From Merismopedia glauca CCAP 1448/3 (GTDB lineage: Bacteria > Cyanobacteriota > Cyanobacteriia > Cyanobacteriales > CCAP-1448), in NCBI RefSeq assembly GCF_003003775.1, contig NZ_PVWJ01000008.1, positions 1 to 64,000 on the forward strand: 64,000 bases of DNA, in the 5' to 3' direction. Below the pieces are notes generated by a model, which was not told where the DNA came from, ran no database searches, and saw only the letters and a list, made by a program, of their open reading frames with translations. Made by a program: the position numbers and the translations under genes. Shown piece by piece: positions 33,206-42,739 of this stretch; within the stretch, counting starts at the first letter, position 1, and the number at the start of each line of letters is the position of its first letter.

Positions 33206-34642
33206 ATGAAAATAGCTCGAAAATTCCACCATGTTAAAAGTTTAGCTCTGATAACAGCGATCGCTCTAGGATACTTTCCTCAAGATCGTGTAAATAGTGC
33301 GACTTCTCCCTCTACAGTCACCTATACCCCAAGTTCTGAAAATTTTATGAATCCCGAACGGGGGTTCATGTACAATGTCGGTCTGATTGAAGATCCCACT
33401 CTTCACTACGTTCGTATCAATGGTTTTACTGTAGCCCGTGCTTATGTCGAATTAGATGCGTATCGTCAAAGTCCGCTATCAGCAGATTTTTTAGAAAAAT
33501 TACGCCAAGGTTTTCAACGAGCGCGCGCTGCTGGGATCAAACTAATCGTGCGATTTTCTTATAATACTCCCGATAGCATTCCCCCAGAAGGAGTACCAGA
33601 CGCTAGCATCAACCAAGTTTTACAGCATATTGAGCAACTAAAACCAGTTTTCGTGGAAAACAGTGACGTAATTCTAGTTCTACAGGGTGGATTTATTGGT
33701 GCTTGGGGTGAATGGCATGGTTCGGCTAATGGTTTGGATAGTCTTGAAAATAGAAGCCGCATAGCCAAAGCTTTGCTAGCTGCTTTACCTTCTAATCGCA
33801 GTCTCCAAATCCGATATCCTGAATATATTCGAGACATTTTTCCCCAGCCATTAATTGAAGCTGCTGCTTTTAGAGGTAGTAACCAAGCACGTACCGGTCA
33901 TCACAATGATTGCTTTTTAGCCAACCCCACTGATGGCGGAACTTATTACCCAACTATCGCCCTATTTCGCTCTTATGTAGCGAATATATCTCCTTGGGTG
34001 CCGATTGGCGGCGACACTTGCCAAGTAACGCCAACGCAACAGCGAACTGACTGCGTAACGACTCAAAACGAGCTAGCTTTATTTCATTGGAGCTACCTCA
34101 GCGCTACTTGGTATAAGCCAAATGTCGATCGCTGGAAACGAGAAGGATGCTACAATAACATCTATCAAAAGCTGGGCTATCGCCTTCAGCTAATTAGCTC
34201 TAGTTTACCTAGTGGGGTTAGACCAGGTAGTGTATTTAGCGGTAGTTTGAAAATCAAAAATGTCGGCTACGCCAGTCCTTTTAATCGACGTAATTTGCAA
34301 GTAGTGTTACGTCACCAGCAAACGGGTAGGTTATATCGACTGTCTATTCTCAAGCTTCATAGCAAAACCAACGACCCCAGATTTTGGTTACCTGAAGCAG
34401 GTGAGGTAGATGTCAAGGTAGAAGGGGGCATTCCTGCTAATGCTGTACCTGGAAATTACCAAGTTTTAGTTAACTTACCCGATCCAATGCCAAATTTAAG
34501 AAATAATCCCTTGTATTCCATCCGCTTAGCTAATAATAATACTTGGGAAGCGCAAACGGGATTTAACTCTCTGCAAAGAACTGTCCAAGTCGATAATAGT
34601 GTAGCTGGATTTGCTTATACTGGCACAGTTTGGTTCCGGTAA
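33206..34642 (+). CDS. exported DUF4874/DUF4832 protein
   Basis: 478 residues from ATG 33206. A signal sequence (SLALITAIALGYFPQDRVNS) is followed by TYTPSSENFMNPERGFMYNV, the N-terminal DUF4874 motif (N-P-E-R-G-F). The TIM-barrel-like part has RAAGIKLIVRFSYN and VILVLQGGFIGAWGEWHGS, with acidic residues typical of glycoside hydrolase folds. The C-terminal DUF4832 domain runs from about residue 300 to the end. A carbohydrate-active role is plausible from the fold but unproven. The gene is solitary. Confidence 0.8.
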   Translation: MKIARKFHHVKSLALITAIALGYFPQDRVNSATSPSTVTYTPSSENFMNPERGFMYNVGLIEDPTLHYVRINGFTVARAYVELDAYRQSPLSADFLEKLRQGFQRARAAGIKLIVRFSYNTPDSIPPEGVPDASINQVLQHIEQLKPVFVENSDVILVLQGGFIGAWGEWHGSANGLDSLENRSRIAKALLAALPSNRSLQIRYPEYIRDIFPQPLIEAAAFRGSNQARTGHHNDCFLANPTDGGTYYPTIALFRSYVANISPWVPIGGDTCQVTPTQQRTDCVTTQNELALFHWSYLSATWYKPNVDRWKREGCYNNIYQKLGYRLQLISSSLPSGVRPGSVFSGSLKIKNVGYASPFNRRNLQVVLRHQQTGRLYRLSILKLHSKTNDPRFWLPEAGEVDVKVEGGIPANAVPGNYQVLVNLPDPMPNLRNNPLYSIRLANNNTWEAQTGFNSLQRTVQVDNSVAGFAYTGTVWFR

Positions 34643-34674
34643 TTTGGCTTTGGGTGAGGGCGATCGCTCGGTAC

Positions 34675-34812
34675 TTAGACAATGGCAACGCGCTTGTTAG
34701 CCTGCATTAGCTGCGCTGCGGAATTATCAATTCCCATACCATAACGCCATTCGCCATTAAGATATAGCCAGGTTGGCACCTGATAGTAATGAAGCGCCGC
34801 ACTGACGAACAT
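34675..34812 (-). other. possible 45-codon gene remnant
   Basis: A short minus-strand frame, MFVSAALHYYQVPTWLYLNG and WRYGMGIDNSAAQLMQANKR onward, has protein-like composition but overlaps the acyl-CoA dehydrogenase fragment on the other strand and has no recognised family. It may be a relic of the same rearrangement or chance. Confidence 0.2.
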
Positions 34813-35139
34813 CTTTGCTACATGGTGGGAGGCTTAGAGAATGAATTAATGGCGGCAAAGTTGGCACTTGGGCACATGATTTCTACAGCCGTTATTAGTC
34901 AACCTGGTTTTGACACGACAAATCAGATTATGTCTGGACGAACTCTGGTCGCTAAAGCTGCGCTCAATGTAGTTGACCTAGCAATGGAAATCACTGGGGG
35001 AAGCGCTTTCTATCGCCAGCTAGGTCTAGAGAAATTGTTCCGTGATGTGCAGGGAGTTCGCTATCACCCTCTACGGGAGGAGGCTCAGCGCCAGCTATCT
35101 GGTCAACTGGCACTTGGGTGGGATCTGTCTTCTTTGTAG
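34789..35139 (+). pseudogene. C-terminal fragment of an acyl-CoA dehydrogenase-like flavoprotein
   Basis: 116 codons that match only the last helical domain of the acyl-CoA dehydrogenase/DszC-like family: VGGLENELMAAKLALGHMI, SGRTLVAKAALNVVDLAMEI, TGGSAFYRQLGLEKLFRDVQ and RYHPLREEAQRQL. Family proteins have about 380 residues, so the N-terminal and central FAD-binding domains are missing and an in-frame stop lies just upstream. It is most likely a relic of a deleted gene. Sulfur-compound or sulfonate monooxygenase-type relatives have the same end, so the parent's substrate is unknown. Confidence 0.65.
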
Positions 35140-35283
35140 GGTATTGCCTTTAAGCCAGCTTTAAAGCGGCGATTATCTGCTCGCTACCCCAAAAAACTTT
35201 GCTGGTAACAATATTTACCCTTTTTAGGCAAATACGATTACCAGCAACACAGTTACTGAATTAATTACAGGAAATAATCAAAA

Positions 35284-35997
35284 TTACTCGGCTGTAACTA
35301 ATTCAGTGCTACCAGTAGCGCGACGACGAGTGAGAGTGTTAAACAACATAATTCCGATCGCTTTGATCAAGTTACCCTCTAATTCATTGAACATCTTCAT
35401 GTTCATCCCAAAAGCAGCATTAGCTTCATCTACAATTCGATCTGCTTTAGCTTCATCAACGGGTAAATCGTTCATCGCTTGACGATACTTGTTTTTAAAA
35501 GCTTTTTCATCGTCAATATCTGCAAACTCGTAAAAAGCAGTACCTTGTCCGTTGAGGTTCATTCCTCTTTGAGCAATGCCTTTGAGGATTTGTCCTCCAG
35601 ACAAGTCACCTAAATAGCGAGTATAAGAGTGTGCAACTAGTAATTCTGGTTCTGTTGCCGAAATCTCTCTGATTCTATTGACATAAGCTTGCGCTGCTTG
35701 AGAAGGTGCAACTTGCTCCCGCCAGTTAGCGCCGAAGTAATATTGTAAATCTGCTTCTAAGCTATTTTTGCGGTTCAGTTCGGGAAAATAAATTTTGGAA
35801 AGGATGGGGTGCTGGCGGTGCTTAGCCATCTCTTCTTCCATTGCTGAGTATACAAAGTAGAGATTAGCTACCAATTTCCGGTAGGATTCCTTTTCCACAA
35901 CTCCTTTTAAAAAACACTTGACAAAACCGACATTTTCTGCCATCGTGTGAGCTTTCTTAGTGCCTTCACGCAATTTGGTGGCTAAATTACTGCTCAT
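35284..35997 (-). CDS. ho1: heme oxygenase (biliverdin-producing)
   Basis: 237 residues, the length of cyanobacterial HO-1. The proximal heme ligand lies in KKAHTMAENVGFVKCFLKG (His near residue 17). The distal helix has the glycine motif YTRYLGDLSGGQILKGIAQ. It opens heme with ferredoxin electrons to biliverdin IXalpha, Fe2+ and CO, the first step to phycocyanobilin and phytochrome chromophores, and its product is also the substrate of BvdR (6233-7228). Monocistronic. Confidence 0.95.
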   Translation of the reverse strand: MSSNLATKLREGTKKAHTMAENVGFVKCFLKGVVEKESYRKLVANLYFVYSAMEEEMAKHRQHPILSKIYFPELNRKNSLEADLQYYFGANWREQVAPSQAAQAYVNRIREISATEPELLVAHSYTRYLGDLSGGQILKGIAQRGMNLNGQGTAFYEFADIDDEKAFKNKYRQAMNDLPVDEAKADRIVDEANAAFGMNMKMFNELEGNLIKAIGIMLFNTLTRRRATGSTELVTAE

Positions 35998-36208
35998 GCT
36001 AAATTTCCCAAGGTTAAAGTGACACTCAGCTAAGTTGATTTGAGTGATGTATGAAAAAAGCTGCTAAATCGTTACATTAAACCGATCTGGGGCGCATTTT
36101 CATTAAGATTTCTAACGATGTTACAGGGGTTACAACTCAAGATTTTGCGGTTTTGGCTGCATAAATGGGAATTATAACGATTGAGAGTTTGTAATATGTA
36201 ACTGAATT

Positions 36209-38635
36209 ATGAGTCAAAATTTACCGCAAGTAGACGATCTCGATCGCAATGTGACGGCTATTTTAGATTTAGTCCATCAAGAATCTAGTTTAAAGGGTAC
36301 AGATACATCTGCGATCGCCGCTTCGACTAGAAAAGCTATTTCCCCGACTTTTGAAATTGTCTTTGCTGGCGCTTTTAGTGCTGGTAAATCGATGTTGATT
36401 AATGCTTTGCTAGAGAGAGAATTATTATACAGCGCTGAAGGGCACGCGACGGGAACAGAGTGCTATATTGCCTATGCACCACCAGAAGCGGAAAGGGTTG
36501 TTTTAACCTTTTTGAGTGAAGCAGAAATTCGGGAACAAGCTAATGCTTTGTGCGCTAATTTGGGATGGACTACCCCTATTAATATTAATCAAGCTGAAGT
36601 ATTAAAAGTGGTACAGGAGTTATGTGAAGCCACAATTGTCTCAGAAGGTGGAGAAAGTAAGTCAGAAAAGGCGAAGCAAGCGAAGGGTTTATCTTTATTG
36701 TTAGATGGGTTTGTAGCTAATCGAGAACGGATTCATACTTTAAATAATGCTACTTATTCGATGGAACAATTTAACTTCTCGAATTTACAAGAAGCTGCAA
36801 GTTTTGCACGTCGGGGAAGCAATAGTGCGGTTTTAAAACGGATTGAATATTACTGTCATCACCCATTATTAAAAGATGGAAATGTGCTGATAGATACTCC
36901 AGGAATTGATGCGCCAGTTCAAAAGGATGCAGAACTGACTTATAAAAAGATCGAACATCCAGATACTTCGGCAGTAATTTGCGTGTTGAAAGCTGCATCT
37001 GCGGGAGAAATGAGTAAAGAGGAGACGGTACTTTTAGAGAGAATGCGGGATAATCCTGGAATCCGCGATCGTGTTTTCTATGTGTTCAATCGCATTGATG
37101 ATACTTGGTATAATACTCAGCTAAGACAGCGCTTAGAGCAGTTAATTAGTTCCCAGTTTCAAGATGCGGCTAGGGTTTACAAAACTAGTGGATTGCTAGG
37201 GTTTTATGGAAGTCAGATCGAAGATACAAATGTTGAGAATCGCTTTGGTTTAAATTCCATATTTGCCGAACAAGTTGGGAGTAATATAGAAGAAGAAACT
37301 CCACAATTTGTCAACGAATTTGTCCGCTATTGTGCTAACTCTGGTAAACTATCTCCCAGTCAGTTTAAAATATCTGTTCATAGTTACGAAAGTCCTAATG
37401 CTAACTATGTCAGGATTTTATCAGAGCAAGGCTTACTTTTAATTAAGCAGTTAATTAGTGATAGTGGAATTGAGGAATTCCGTCAGGGAATTACCCACTA
37501 TTTAACTCAAGAAAAACGCCCTGCCTTATTTGCTAATCTAGCCGACGATTTGCAACCAGTATGTATCAGTTTACGGAATTACTATCTAACCAAGATTAGA
37601 GATTTAGATAGTCAGCCTCATGAAATTGAGGGGATGAAAGCCAAAGAATTGGAACGCCTCAATCAAGAGTTGCATCAAATAGCGGAAGATTTTCGCGAAC
37701 ATTTAACGAAAGAAATCAATCAAATAGTTACTAATGATTGCGAGCGCTTTGAAAATGATTTTCGGCATTTACAAGCGAGAACAATTCGCAAGTTAGATGA
37801 ATTGTTAGATACATTTTCAGTCGCACAAGCATATCGGAGAGCCACATTAAGCCATCGTCGTAATGCTACCGCGCCGCTAATTGCTGTTTTGGTAGAAGCA
37901 CTTTATTATCTAGCCAATGAGTTAGAAGATGTGCTGGTTGAATGTTGTAAAACTGTTGTAGCTAATTTGTTCCAAAGGTTACGAGAAACGGTGAGTAAAT
38001 CGGAGTATTATCGACATATATATCGCCTAGTAGGAAATGATGCGGGGATAGCAGAACAACTAGAATCAGCCGAAAAACAGGTGCTTCATGCCTTAATTAG
38101 TGTAGCCAGAATTGAGTGCGATCGCTTTGTGAGAGAAAGTCCTCGGTTCTACGATGAAGGTACTTTTTCTATCTATCAATTCCGCCAAACATTACAGCAA
38201 ACCTCACAAAGTTATGACTGTGAAAGTATGGTGGAAGCCGAACCTGCAATTCGTCAGTTACTCAAGTTAGATTTTGAACCTAAAGTATCAGAAACAATTC
38301 GCCGTAACTTCCGTCAAACGATGAATCAAACCTTAAAGACTCATCTACTACCACTAGCAGAAAGTCAAGCAGATCTGATTTTACAACAATACGCTCAGGC
38401 GCGCGCTCATTTAGAAACTAATCTCGAAGTAGAAGCTAGTCGAAAAATTGCCGACAATCAAAAAGCGCAACTAGAAATCCAGGAAAAGATCGGTATCTAT
38501 AATCAAGCTATAGATGCTATTAATTCTTGTTTGCAACTTATGAATTTAGGCGATCGCTTCTTACCTACAATTGACGACGTTGAATTTAAACGCCAAGTTT
38601 TTGAGACGAAGAGAAATGGCGATCTCTTACAGTAA
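36209..38635 (+). CDS. dynamin-like GTPase
   Basis: 808 residues. GTPase motifs: G1 AGAFSAGKSMLINALL (residues 55-70), G2 in ATGTECYIAY, G3 LIDTPGIDAPVQ, G4 VFNRIDDTWY. A long helical region follows (about 350-800) with coiled-coil character, as in bacterial dynamin-like proteins that remodel membranes. The known cyanobacterial example, from Nostoc punctiforme, is somewhat shorter. No second paired dynamin gene is adjacent; two KGK-domain genes and an HNH gene follow on the same strand 120 bp later. Confidence 0.85.
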   Translation: MSQNLPQVDDLDRNVTAILDLVHQESSLKGTDTSAIAASTRKAISPTFEIVFAGAFSAGKSMLINALLERELLYSAEGHATGTECYIAYAPPEAERVVLTFLSEAEIREQANALCANLGWTTPININQAEVLKVVQELCEATIVSEGGESKSEKAKQAKGLSLLLDGFVANRERIHTLNNATYSMEQFNFSNLQEAASFARRGSNSAVLKRIEYYCHHPLLKDGNVLIDTPGIDAPVQKDAELTYKKIEHPDTSAVICVLKAASAGEMSKEETVLLERMRDNPGIRDRVFYVFNRIDDTWYNTQLRQRLEQLISSQFQDAARVYKTSGLLGFYGSQIEDTNVENRFGLNSIFAEQVGSNIEEETPQFVNEFVRYCANSGKLSPSQFKISVHSYESPNANYVRILSEQGLLLIKQLISDSGIEEFRQGITHYLTQEKRPALFANLADDLQPVCISLRNYYLTKIRDLDSQPHEIEGMKAKELERLNQELHQIAEDFREHLTKEINQIVTNDCERFENDFRHLQARTIRKLDELLDTFSVAQAYRRATLSHRRNATAPLIAVLVEALYYLANELEDVLVECCKTVVANLFQRLRETVSKSEYYRHIYRLVGNDAGIAEQLESAEKQVLHALISVARIECDRFVRESPRFYDEGTFSIYQFRQTLQQTSQSYDCESMVEAEPAIRQLLKLDFEPKVSETIRRNFRQTMNQTLKTHLLPLAESQADLILQQYAQARAHLETNLEVEASRKIADNQKAQLEIQEKIGIYNQAIDAINSCLQLMNLGDRFLPTIDDVEFKRQVFETKRNGDLLQ

Positions 38636-38757
38636 ATGGTAGGGGCGCAACGCATTGCGCCTTTACCATATTTTGGGTCATTTTTTTAAGAAAATAATGA
38701 AATTATTTGTAGGCTGATGGGTAATCTATATTTAAGTAGTAATTAGATGCTTTTATC

Positions 38758-39114
38758 ATGAATCAGCAATTTAATGGTTTAGATACTGAAGATGTAATTT
38801 CAGTTTACGAAGGTCACGTATTTGTTAATAGTAAAACTTTTACCGTTAATGAATTTATGGCGGCTATCAAACAAGCTAATAAAGGTGTTTTGGGAGAGGT
38901 GACTGACGAAAAACAAAAATGGTTTGGCGAAGGATTAGATTGTAAACTTCTCAAACCAGGTGCTAAAACTTGGCAAAGAGGTAAAGTAAGAGTTCGTCTA
39001 GAATTTTGTCCAGAAGAATTAGAAGTCACTCCAGAAGTAAATGGTAACAATGAACAAAACGGTTCAGCTTCTCCTCTAGATGATATTCGTAAGTTTGCGG
39101 ATAAAGCTAACTAA
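38758..39114 (+). CDS. KGK-domain protein
   Basis: 118 residues. A KGK domain is indicated by the C-terminal LLKPGAKTWQRGKVRVRLEF (W-x-x-G-K-x-R-x-x-L-E-F) and the preceding acidic N-terminus DTEDVISVYEGHVFVN. The family is essentially cyanobacterial and of unknown function. The tail LDDIRKFAD is shared with the next gene (LDDLRRAI), so the two are tandem paralogues, 90 bp apart. Confidence 0.8.
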   Translation: MNQQFNGLDTEDVISVYEGHVFVNSKTFTVNEFMAAIKQANKGVLGEVTDEKQKWFGEGLDCKLLKPGAKTWQRGKVRVRLEFCPEELEVTPEVNGNNEQNGSASPLDDIRKFADKAN

Positions 39115-39204
39115 GAATAATTAATTAAATAGTAGATTATGAGTTAGTTGGCTAACAAAAACACCTTTTTAAACGCAAGTTTGTCCCTTTATATTAGATA
39201 ATTT

Positions 39205-39582
39205 ATGAAACCTAAGTTTGAACCTTTAAACTGTAGAAAAGATGATGTCGTTTGCATGGATGGCTGTACTTCTATGATTGGTCAGATAGATAATGTTTTC
39301 AATTTTACATTTTCTACGGATCTTAGAGAAAAAATTGCAGATCAAATCATAGAGAAGCATTTAGTTTTAACCAAGGGTGGGGCATATAATTTATTAAGCG
39401 ATTATGGCACTAGTTGTCAAATATTAAGAGTTGGTTCGCCTGATTGGGTAAAGGGTAAAATTAGAGTTAAATTACAGCTAGAATTTGTACCTGATGAACC
39501 TGAAATTAAGGAAGTCAGAACTACGAACACTCATGAATCGCCTTTAGACGATTTACGTCGCGCCATAACTGAAACCAATTAA
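39205..39582 (+). CDS. KGK-domain protein, second copy
   Basis: 125 residues, paralogous to the preceding gene: VGSPDWVKGKIRVKLQLEFV matches the KGK signature and the C-terminus SPLDDLRRAI matches SPLDDIRKFAD. It differs by a cysteine-containing N-terminal half (DVVCMDGCTSMIGQ). Its stop is 3 bp before the ATG of the HNH gene, so both are likely translated from one transcript. Confidence 0.8.
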   Translation: MKPKFEPLNCRKDDVVCMDGCTSMIGQIDNVFNFTFSTDLREKIADQIIEKHLVLTKGGAYNLLSDYGTSCQILRVGSPDWVKGKIRVKLQLEFVPDEPEIKEVRTTNTHESPLDDLRRAITETN

Positions 39583-39585
39583 CCA

Positions 39586-39828
39586 ATGACAAATAATTCC
39601 AGAATTAAGATTCCTGATGAAGTCAGAAAATACGTTTTCATCCGCAATAACTATCAGTGTCAAAGTTGCGGTAAAACTCATCAAGAAACAGAATTAAATA
39701 TTGACCATATTATTCCTTTGGCTAAAGGTGGTAGTAACGATATTAGTAATTTGCAAAGTCTTTGTCGTACCTGCAATCAAATCAAAAAACACCATTTTGA
39801 TCCTAGATTTCGGCGTAGTTTTAGTTAA
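39586..39828 (+). CDS. HNH endonuclease
   Basis: 80 residues. Compact HNH domain: RKYVFIRNNYQCQSCGKTHQ (first CxxC), LNIDHIIPLAKGGSNDISNL (the D-H-I-x-P and N of HNH) and LCRTCNQIKKHH (second CxxC). Metal-dependent nuclease of the McrA type, without an accessory domain. Three bases separate it from the second KGK gene, which is the only clue to function. Not part of an intron or intein here. Confidence 0.9.
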   Translation: MTNNSRIKIPDEVRKYVFIRNNYQCQSCGKTHQETELNIDHIIPLAKGGSNDISNLQSLCRTCNQIKKHHFDPRFRRSFS

Positions 39829-39872
39829 CTATTAAAAGTACAAATGCGCTTGCCTTGGCGACTGGAAGTCGC

Positions 39873-39959
39873 GGCTACAAAGACAAAACCCACCTTCGTG
39901 GGTTAAAAACCCTTGATTTTTATTAGTCCGCGTAGGCGGACTTCGTTTGTGTAGTAGCG
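39873..39959. repeat. paired-hairpin intergenic repeat (GGCTACAAAGACAAA...TTTGTGTAGTAGC)
   Basis: Imperfect inverted ends GGCTACAAAGACAAAACCC and GTTTGTGTAGTAGC enclose the hairpins ACCCACCTTCGTGGGT and GTCCGCGTAGGCGGAC. The same design, with GGCTATACAGACAAAG and GGTTGTATAGCGCC ends, forms the core of the element at 3549-3620. No coding. Confidence 0.65.
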
Positions 39960-40041
39960 AATTCTATTCGCCCAATACTCATTCAAAAGACTGACAATGC
40001 CATGATGGGGATAATTATGTAGTCACCAGCGTCATAGCAAT

Positions 40042-40779
40042 ATGAGCGAGAATTTAGAGCCGTATTACAAAATCCTAGGACTAGAACTAGGAGTATCTCT
40101 CAAAGAAATCAACAAAGCCTACAAAAAACTAGCATCAGCTTGGCATCCAGATCGCTTTCCCCAAGAAGATGTAGAATTAGTGCGATCGGCGGCTGAAAAG
40201 CTCAAAGAAATTAATCATGCGCGCGATGTCTTGCGTTCATTTCATCGCCACGGTACAGTTCCTCAAACCGAACCAACACCTAAGTCAAGAGCTTATACTT
40301 ACCAAAAACCACCATCAAAGCGTCCTTCTGCTTCAGCGCCCAGAAGCTCTTCTAACAAGTCTCAAGATACCAGATCTAGTTCTAATAGTAGCCAAACACA
40401 ACGAAAACCCTATACTAGAGATCTCAGTGGTGCTGATTTTAGGGGAGCAGATCTCAAAGAAAAAGACCTTTCTGGCAGAAATTTGCAAGGTGCTAACCTG
40501 GAAGGAGCAAATTTAAGCGATACCTTTTTACATAAAGTCAATTTAGAAGGAGCAAATCTACGCAAAGCCAATTTGTTTAGAGCTAACTTATTACAAGCTA
40601 ATCTGAAAAATGCCGATTTGCGAGAATGCAATCTAGTAGGCGCAGATTTAAGCGGTTCAGATTTGAGTGGTGCAGATTTAACAGGGGCAAAAGTTGGAAC
40701 GGGTCAAAAGATTTTGGTTAAATTAACGGGAGTCAAGCTGACAGGAACGATTCTTCCCGATGGCTCGATTCATAGTTAG
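40042..40779 (+). CDS. DnaJ-domain protein with pentapeptide repeats
   Basis: 245 residues. Residues 1-65 form a J domain: YYKILGLELGVSLKEINKAY, the KKLASAWHPDRFP helix with the HPD motif that stimulates Hsp70. A Ser/Pro-rich linker (about 75-125) follows. The rest is a run of about 18 pentapeptide repeats of A(D/N)LxG type (LSGADFRGADLKEKDLSGRN, split here) that folds as a right-handed beta-helix. The combination would recruit an Hsp70 to whatever the beta-helix binds. Solitary gene. Confidence 0.9.
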   Translation: MSENLEPYYKILGLELGVSLKEINKAYKKLASAWHPDRFPQEDVELVRSAAEKLKEINHARDVLRSFHRHGTVPQTEPTPKSRAYTYQKPPSKRPSASAPRSSSNKSQDTRSSSNSSQTQRKPYTRDLSGADFRGADLKEKDLSGRNLQGANLEGANLSDTFLHKVNLEGANLRKANLFRANLLQANLKNADLRECNLVGADLSGSDLSGADLTGAKVGTGQKILVKLTGVKLTGTILPDGSIHS

Positions 40780-40949
40780 CCTGAGTACAGTTAAATGAAG
40801 CCTTAAGTGAAGCAATTCATGGAAGATACGTTCGGATTAGCGAAGCTATCAGATAGGTGTGGTGCGATCGCCTAACTAGTATCGTTAACTTCCATAGATA
40901 TAATGGAGACGCGACCCTAGAGAAAAGTAATCCTCCGAAACACCTGATT

Positions 40950-42380
40950 ATGTTTGATGCCCTAGCTGAAAGTTTAGAAAGTGCCTGGAAAAAACTGCGC
41001 GGTCAAGATAAAATTCGTGAATCCAACATTCAAGATGCCCTCCAAGAGGTGCGTCGCGCCCTGCTAGCGGCTGATGTCAACTTGCAGGTAGTCAAAGATT
41101 TCGTCACGGAAGTAGAAAAACAAGCTTTAGGCGCAGATGTGATTGCTGGAGTCAAGCCAGATCAGCAATTTATCAAAATTGTCTACGATGAGTTAGTCAA
41201 GGTGATGGGAGATACCAACGTTCCCCTCGCCCAAGCTGAAACCTCCCCCACAGTAATTTTAATGGCTGGGTTGCAAGGTACGGGTAAAACCACAGCTACC
41301 GCCAAACTAGCTTTACATTTAGCTAAAGAAAACCGTAAAACCCTACTAGTAGCCACAGACGTATACCGTCCGGCTGCTGTCGATCAGTTGGTCACTTTAG
41401 GTCAACAAATCAAAATCCCCGTCTTTGAGATGGGGACAGATGCCAATCCCGTAGAGATTGCCCGTCAGGGATTAGCCAAAGCCAAAGAAATGGGAGTCGA
41501 TACCGTCATCATCGATACGGCGGGACGACTGCAAATCGATGGCAATATGATGGCAGAGTTAGCTCAAATCAAAGAGACGGTTCAGCCCCACGAAACCTTG
41601 CTGGTAGTGGACGCAATGACCGGACAAGAGGCAGCTAACTTAACTCGCACCTTCCACGAACAAATTGGGATTACAGGGGCAATCCTGACCAAATTAGATG
41701 GGGATACTAGAGGCGGGGCGGCTTTATCTGTGCGGCAGATTTCCGGTCAACCGATTAAATTTGTCGGGGTAGGAGAAAAGGTAGAAGCACTACAACCCTT
41801 TTATCCAGAACGGATGGCGCAAAGAATCTTGGGGATGGGAGATGTCCTGACCCTAGTAGAAAAAGCCCAAGAAGAAATCGACATCGCCGATGCGGCGAAA
41901 ATGCAAGAGAAAATCCTGAAGGCTCAGTTTGACTTTAGTGATTTTCTCAAACAAATGCGCCTGATGAAGAATATGGGTTCTTTGGGCGGCTTGCTGAAGA
42001 TGATTCCTGGAATGGGCAAACTTTCTGGGGAACAGTTGCAAAAAGGGGAAAGCGAACTGAAAAAAGCTGAGGCGATTATCAGTTCTATGACCAAAGAAGA
42101 ACGGCAAAATCCCGATTTACTCACTGGTTCTCCCAGCCGTCGTCGCCGAATTGCCAAAGGTTCCGGTCACTCCGACTCTCAAGTGACTGAACTAGTAGGT
42201 AAGTTCATGCAAATGCGTAGTATGATGCAAAAAATGGGACAAGGAGAAATGCCCGAAATGTTTGGGGGTATGGGAGGCATGAATCGCCCTGCTCAACCAG
42301 GTTGGCGCGGTTATACGGGCGCTCCTGGGAAAACCAAGAAGAAAAAAGACAAGAAAAAGAAAGGTTTTGGAACTTTGTAA
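40950..42380 (+). CDS. ffh: signal recognition particle protein Ffh (SRP54)
   Basis: 476 residues from ATG 40950, where MFDALAESLESAWKKLRGQD matches the family N-terminus; the 31 upstream in-frame codons are untranslated leader. The NG domain has G1 GLQGTGKTTATAKLA, DTAGRLQID, TKLDGDTRGGAALS and the DARGG-type motif. The C-terminal M domain is methionine-rich (LKQMRLMKNMGSLGGLLKMI, GKFMQMRSMMQKMG) and binds 4.5S RNA and signal peptides. It targets nascent membrane proteins to the Sec/YidC machinery. An ATAATGG-type -10 (TATAAT at 40899) lies just upstream. ffh-rpsP-khpA-phoH follow in order. Confidence 0.96.
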   Translation: MFDALAESLESAWKKLRGQDKIRESNIQDALQEVRRALLAADVNLQVVKDFVTEVEKQALGADVIAGVKPDQQFIKIVYDELVKVMGDTNVPLAQAETSPTVILMAGLQGTGKTTATAKLALHLAKENRKTLLVATDVYRPAAVDQLVTLGQQIKIPVFEMGTDANPVEIARQGLAKAKEMGVDTVIIDTAGRLQIDGNMMAELAQIKETVQPHETLLVVDAMTGQEAANLTRTFHEQIGITGAILTKLDGDTRGGAALSVRQISGQPIKFVGVGEKVEALQPFYPERMAQRILGMGDVLTLVEKAQEEIDIADAAKMQEKILKAQFDFSDFLKQMRLMKNMGSLGGLLKMIPGMGKLSGEQLQKGESELKKAEAIISSMTKEERQNPDLLTGSPSRRRRIAKGSGHSDSQVTELVGKFMQMRSMMQKMGQGEMPEMFGGMGGMNRPAQPGWRGYTGAPGKTKKKKDKKKKGFGTL

Positions 42381-42390
42381 CCTAGTCCCT

Positions 42391-42425
42391 ATCAACCATC
42401 AACCATCAACCATCAACAATTAACA
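42391..42425 (+). repeat. heptanucleotide tandem repeat ATCAACC x5
   Basis: ATCAACC three times, then ATCAACA and ATTAACA, in the ffh-rpsP gap. The same heptamer family (ATCAACA) forms the tracts in the MITE at 16066-16100 and near 59112-59135. Confidence 0.8.
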
Positions 42426-42479
42426 ATCCCTAATCTCTCTAAATGCCTTACAATCAAACAGGAGTGTAATTTATTCAAC

Positions 42480-42728
42480 ATGGTCAAAATTAGATTAAAG
42501 CGATTCGGCAAGAAACAAGAAACTAGCTATAGAATTGTTGCTATTGAAAGCAAAGCTCGCCGTGACGGTCGTCCTTTAGAAGAATTAGGGTTCTACAATC
42601 CCAGAACTAAAGAAACTAACCTGAACGTTCCAGGAATAGTCGAGCGCCTCAAACAGGGAGCGCAACCCACCGATACCGTCCGTCGTATCTTGGAAAAAGC
42701 TAACGTGTTTGCACAAGTCAGCGCCTAG
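42480..42728 (+). CDS. rpsP: 30S ribosomal protein S16
   Basis: 82 residues, standard bacterial S16: [20 protein letters not shown] and [20 protein letters not shown]. Preceded by AGGAGTG as ribosome-binding site. It sits between ffh and khpA, an order common in many bacteria (ffh-rpsP-KH protein). Twelve bases separate it from khpA, so the two are coupled. Confidence 0.97.
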   Translation: MVKIRLKRFGKKQETSYRIVAIESKARRDGRPLEELGFYNPRTKETNLNVPGIVERLKQGAQPTDTVRRILEKANVFAQVSA

Positions 42729-42739
42729 GGCATCTTTCA

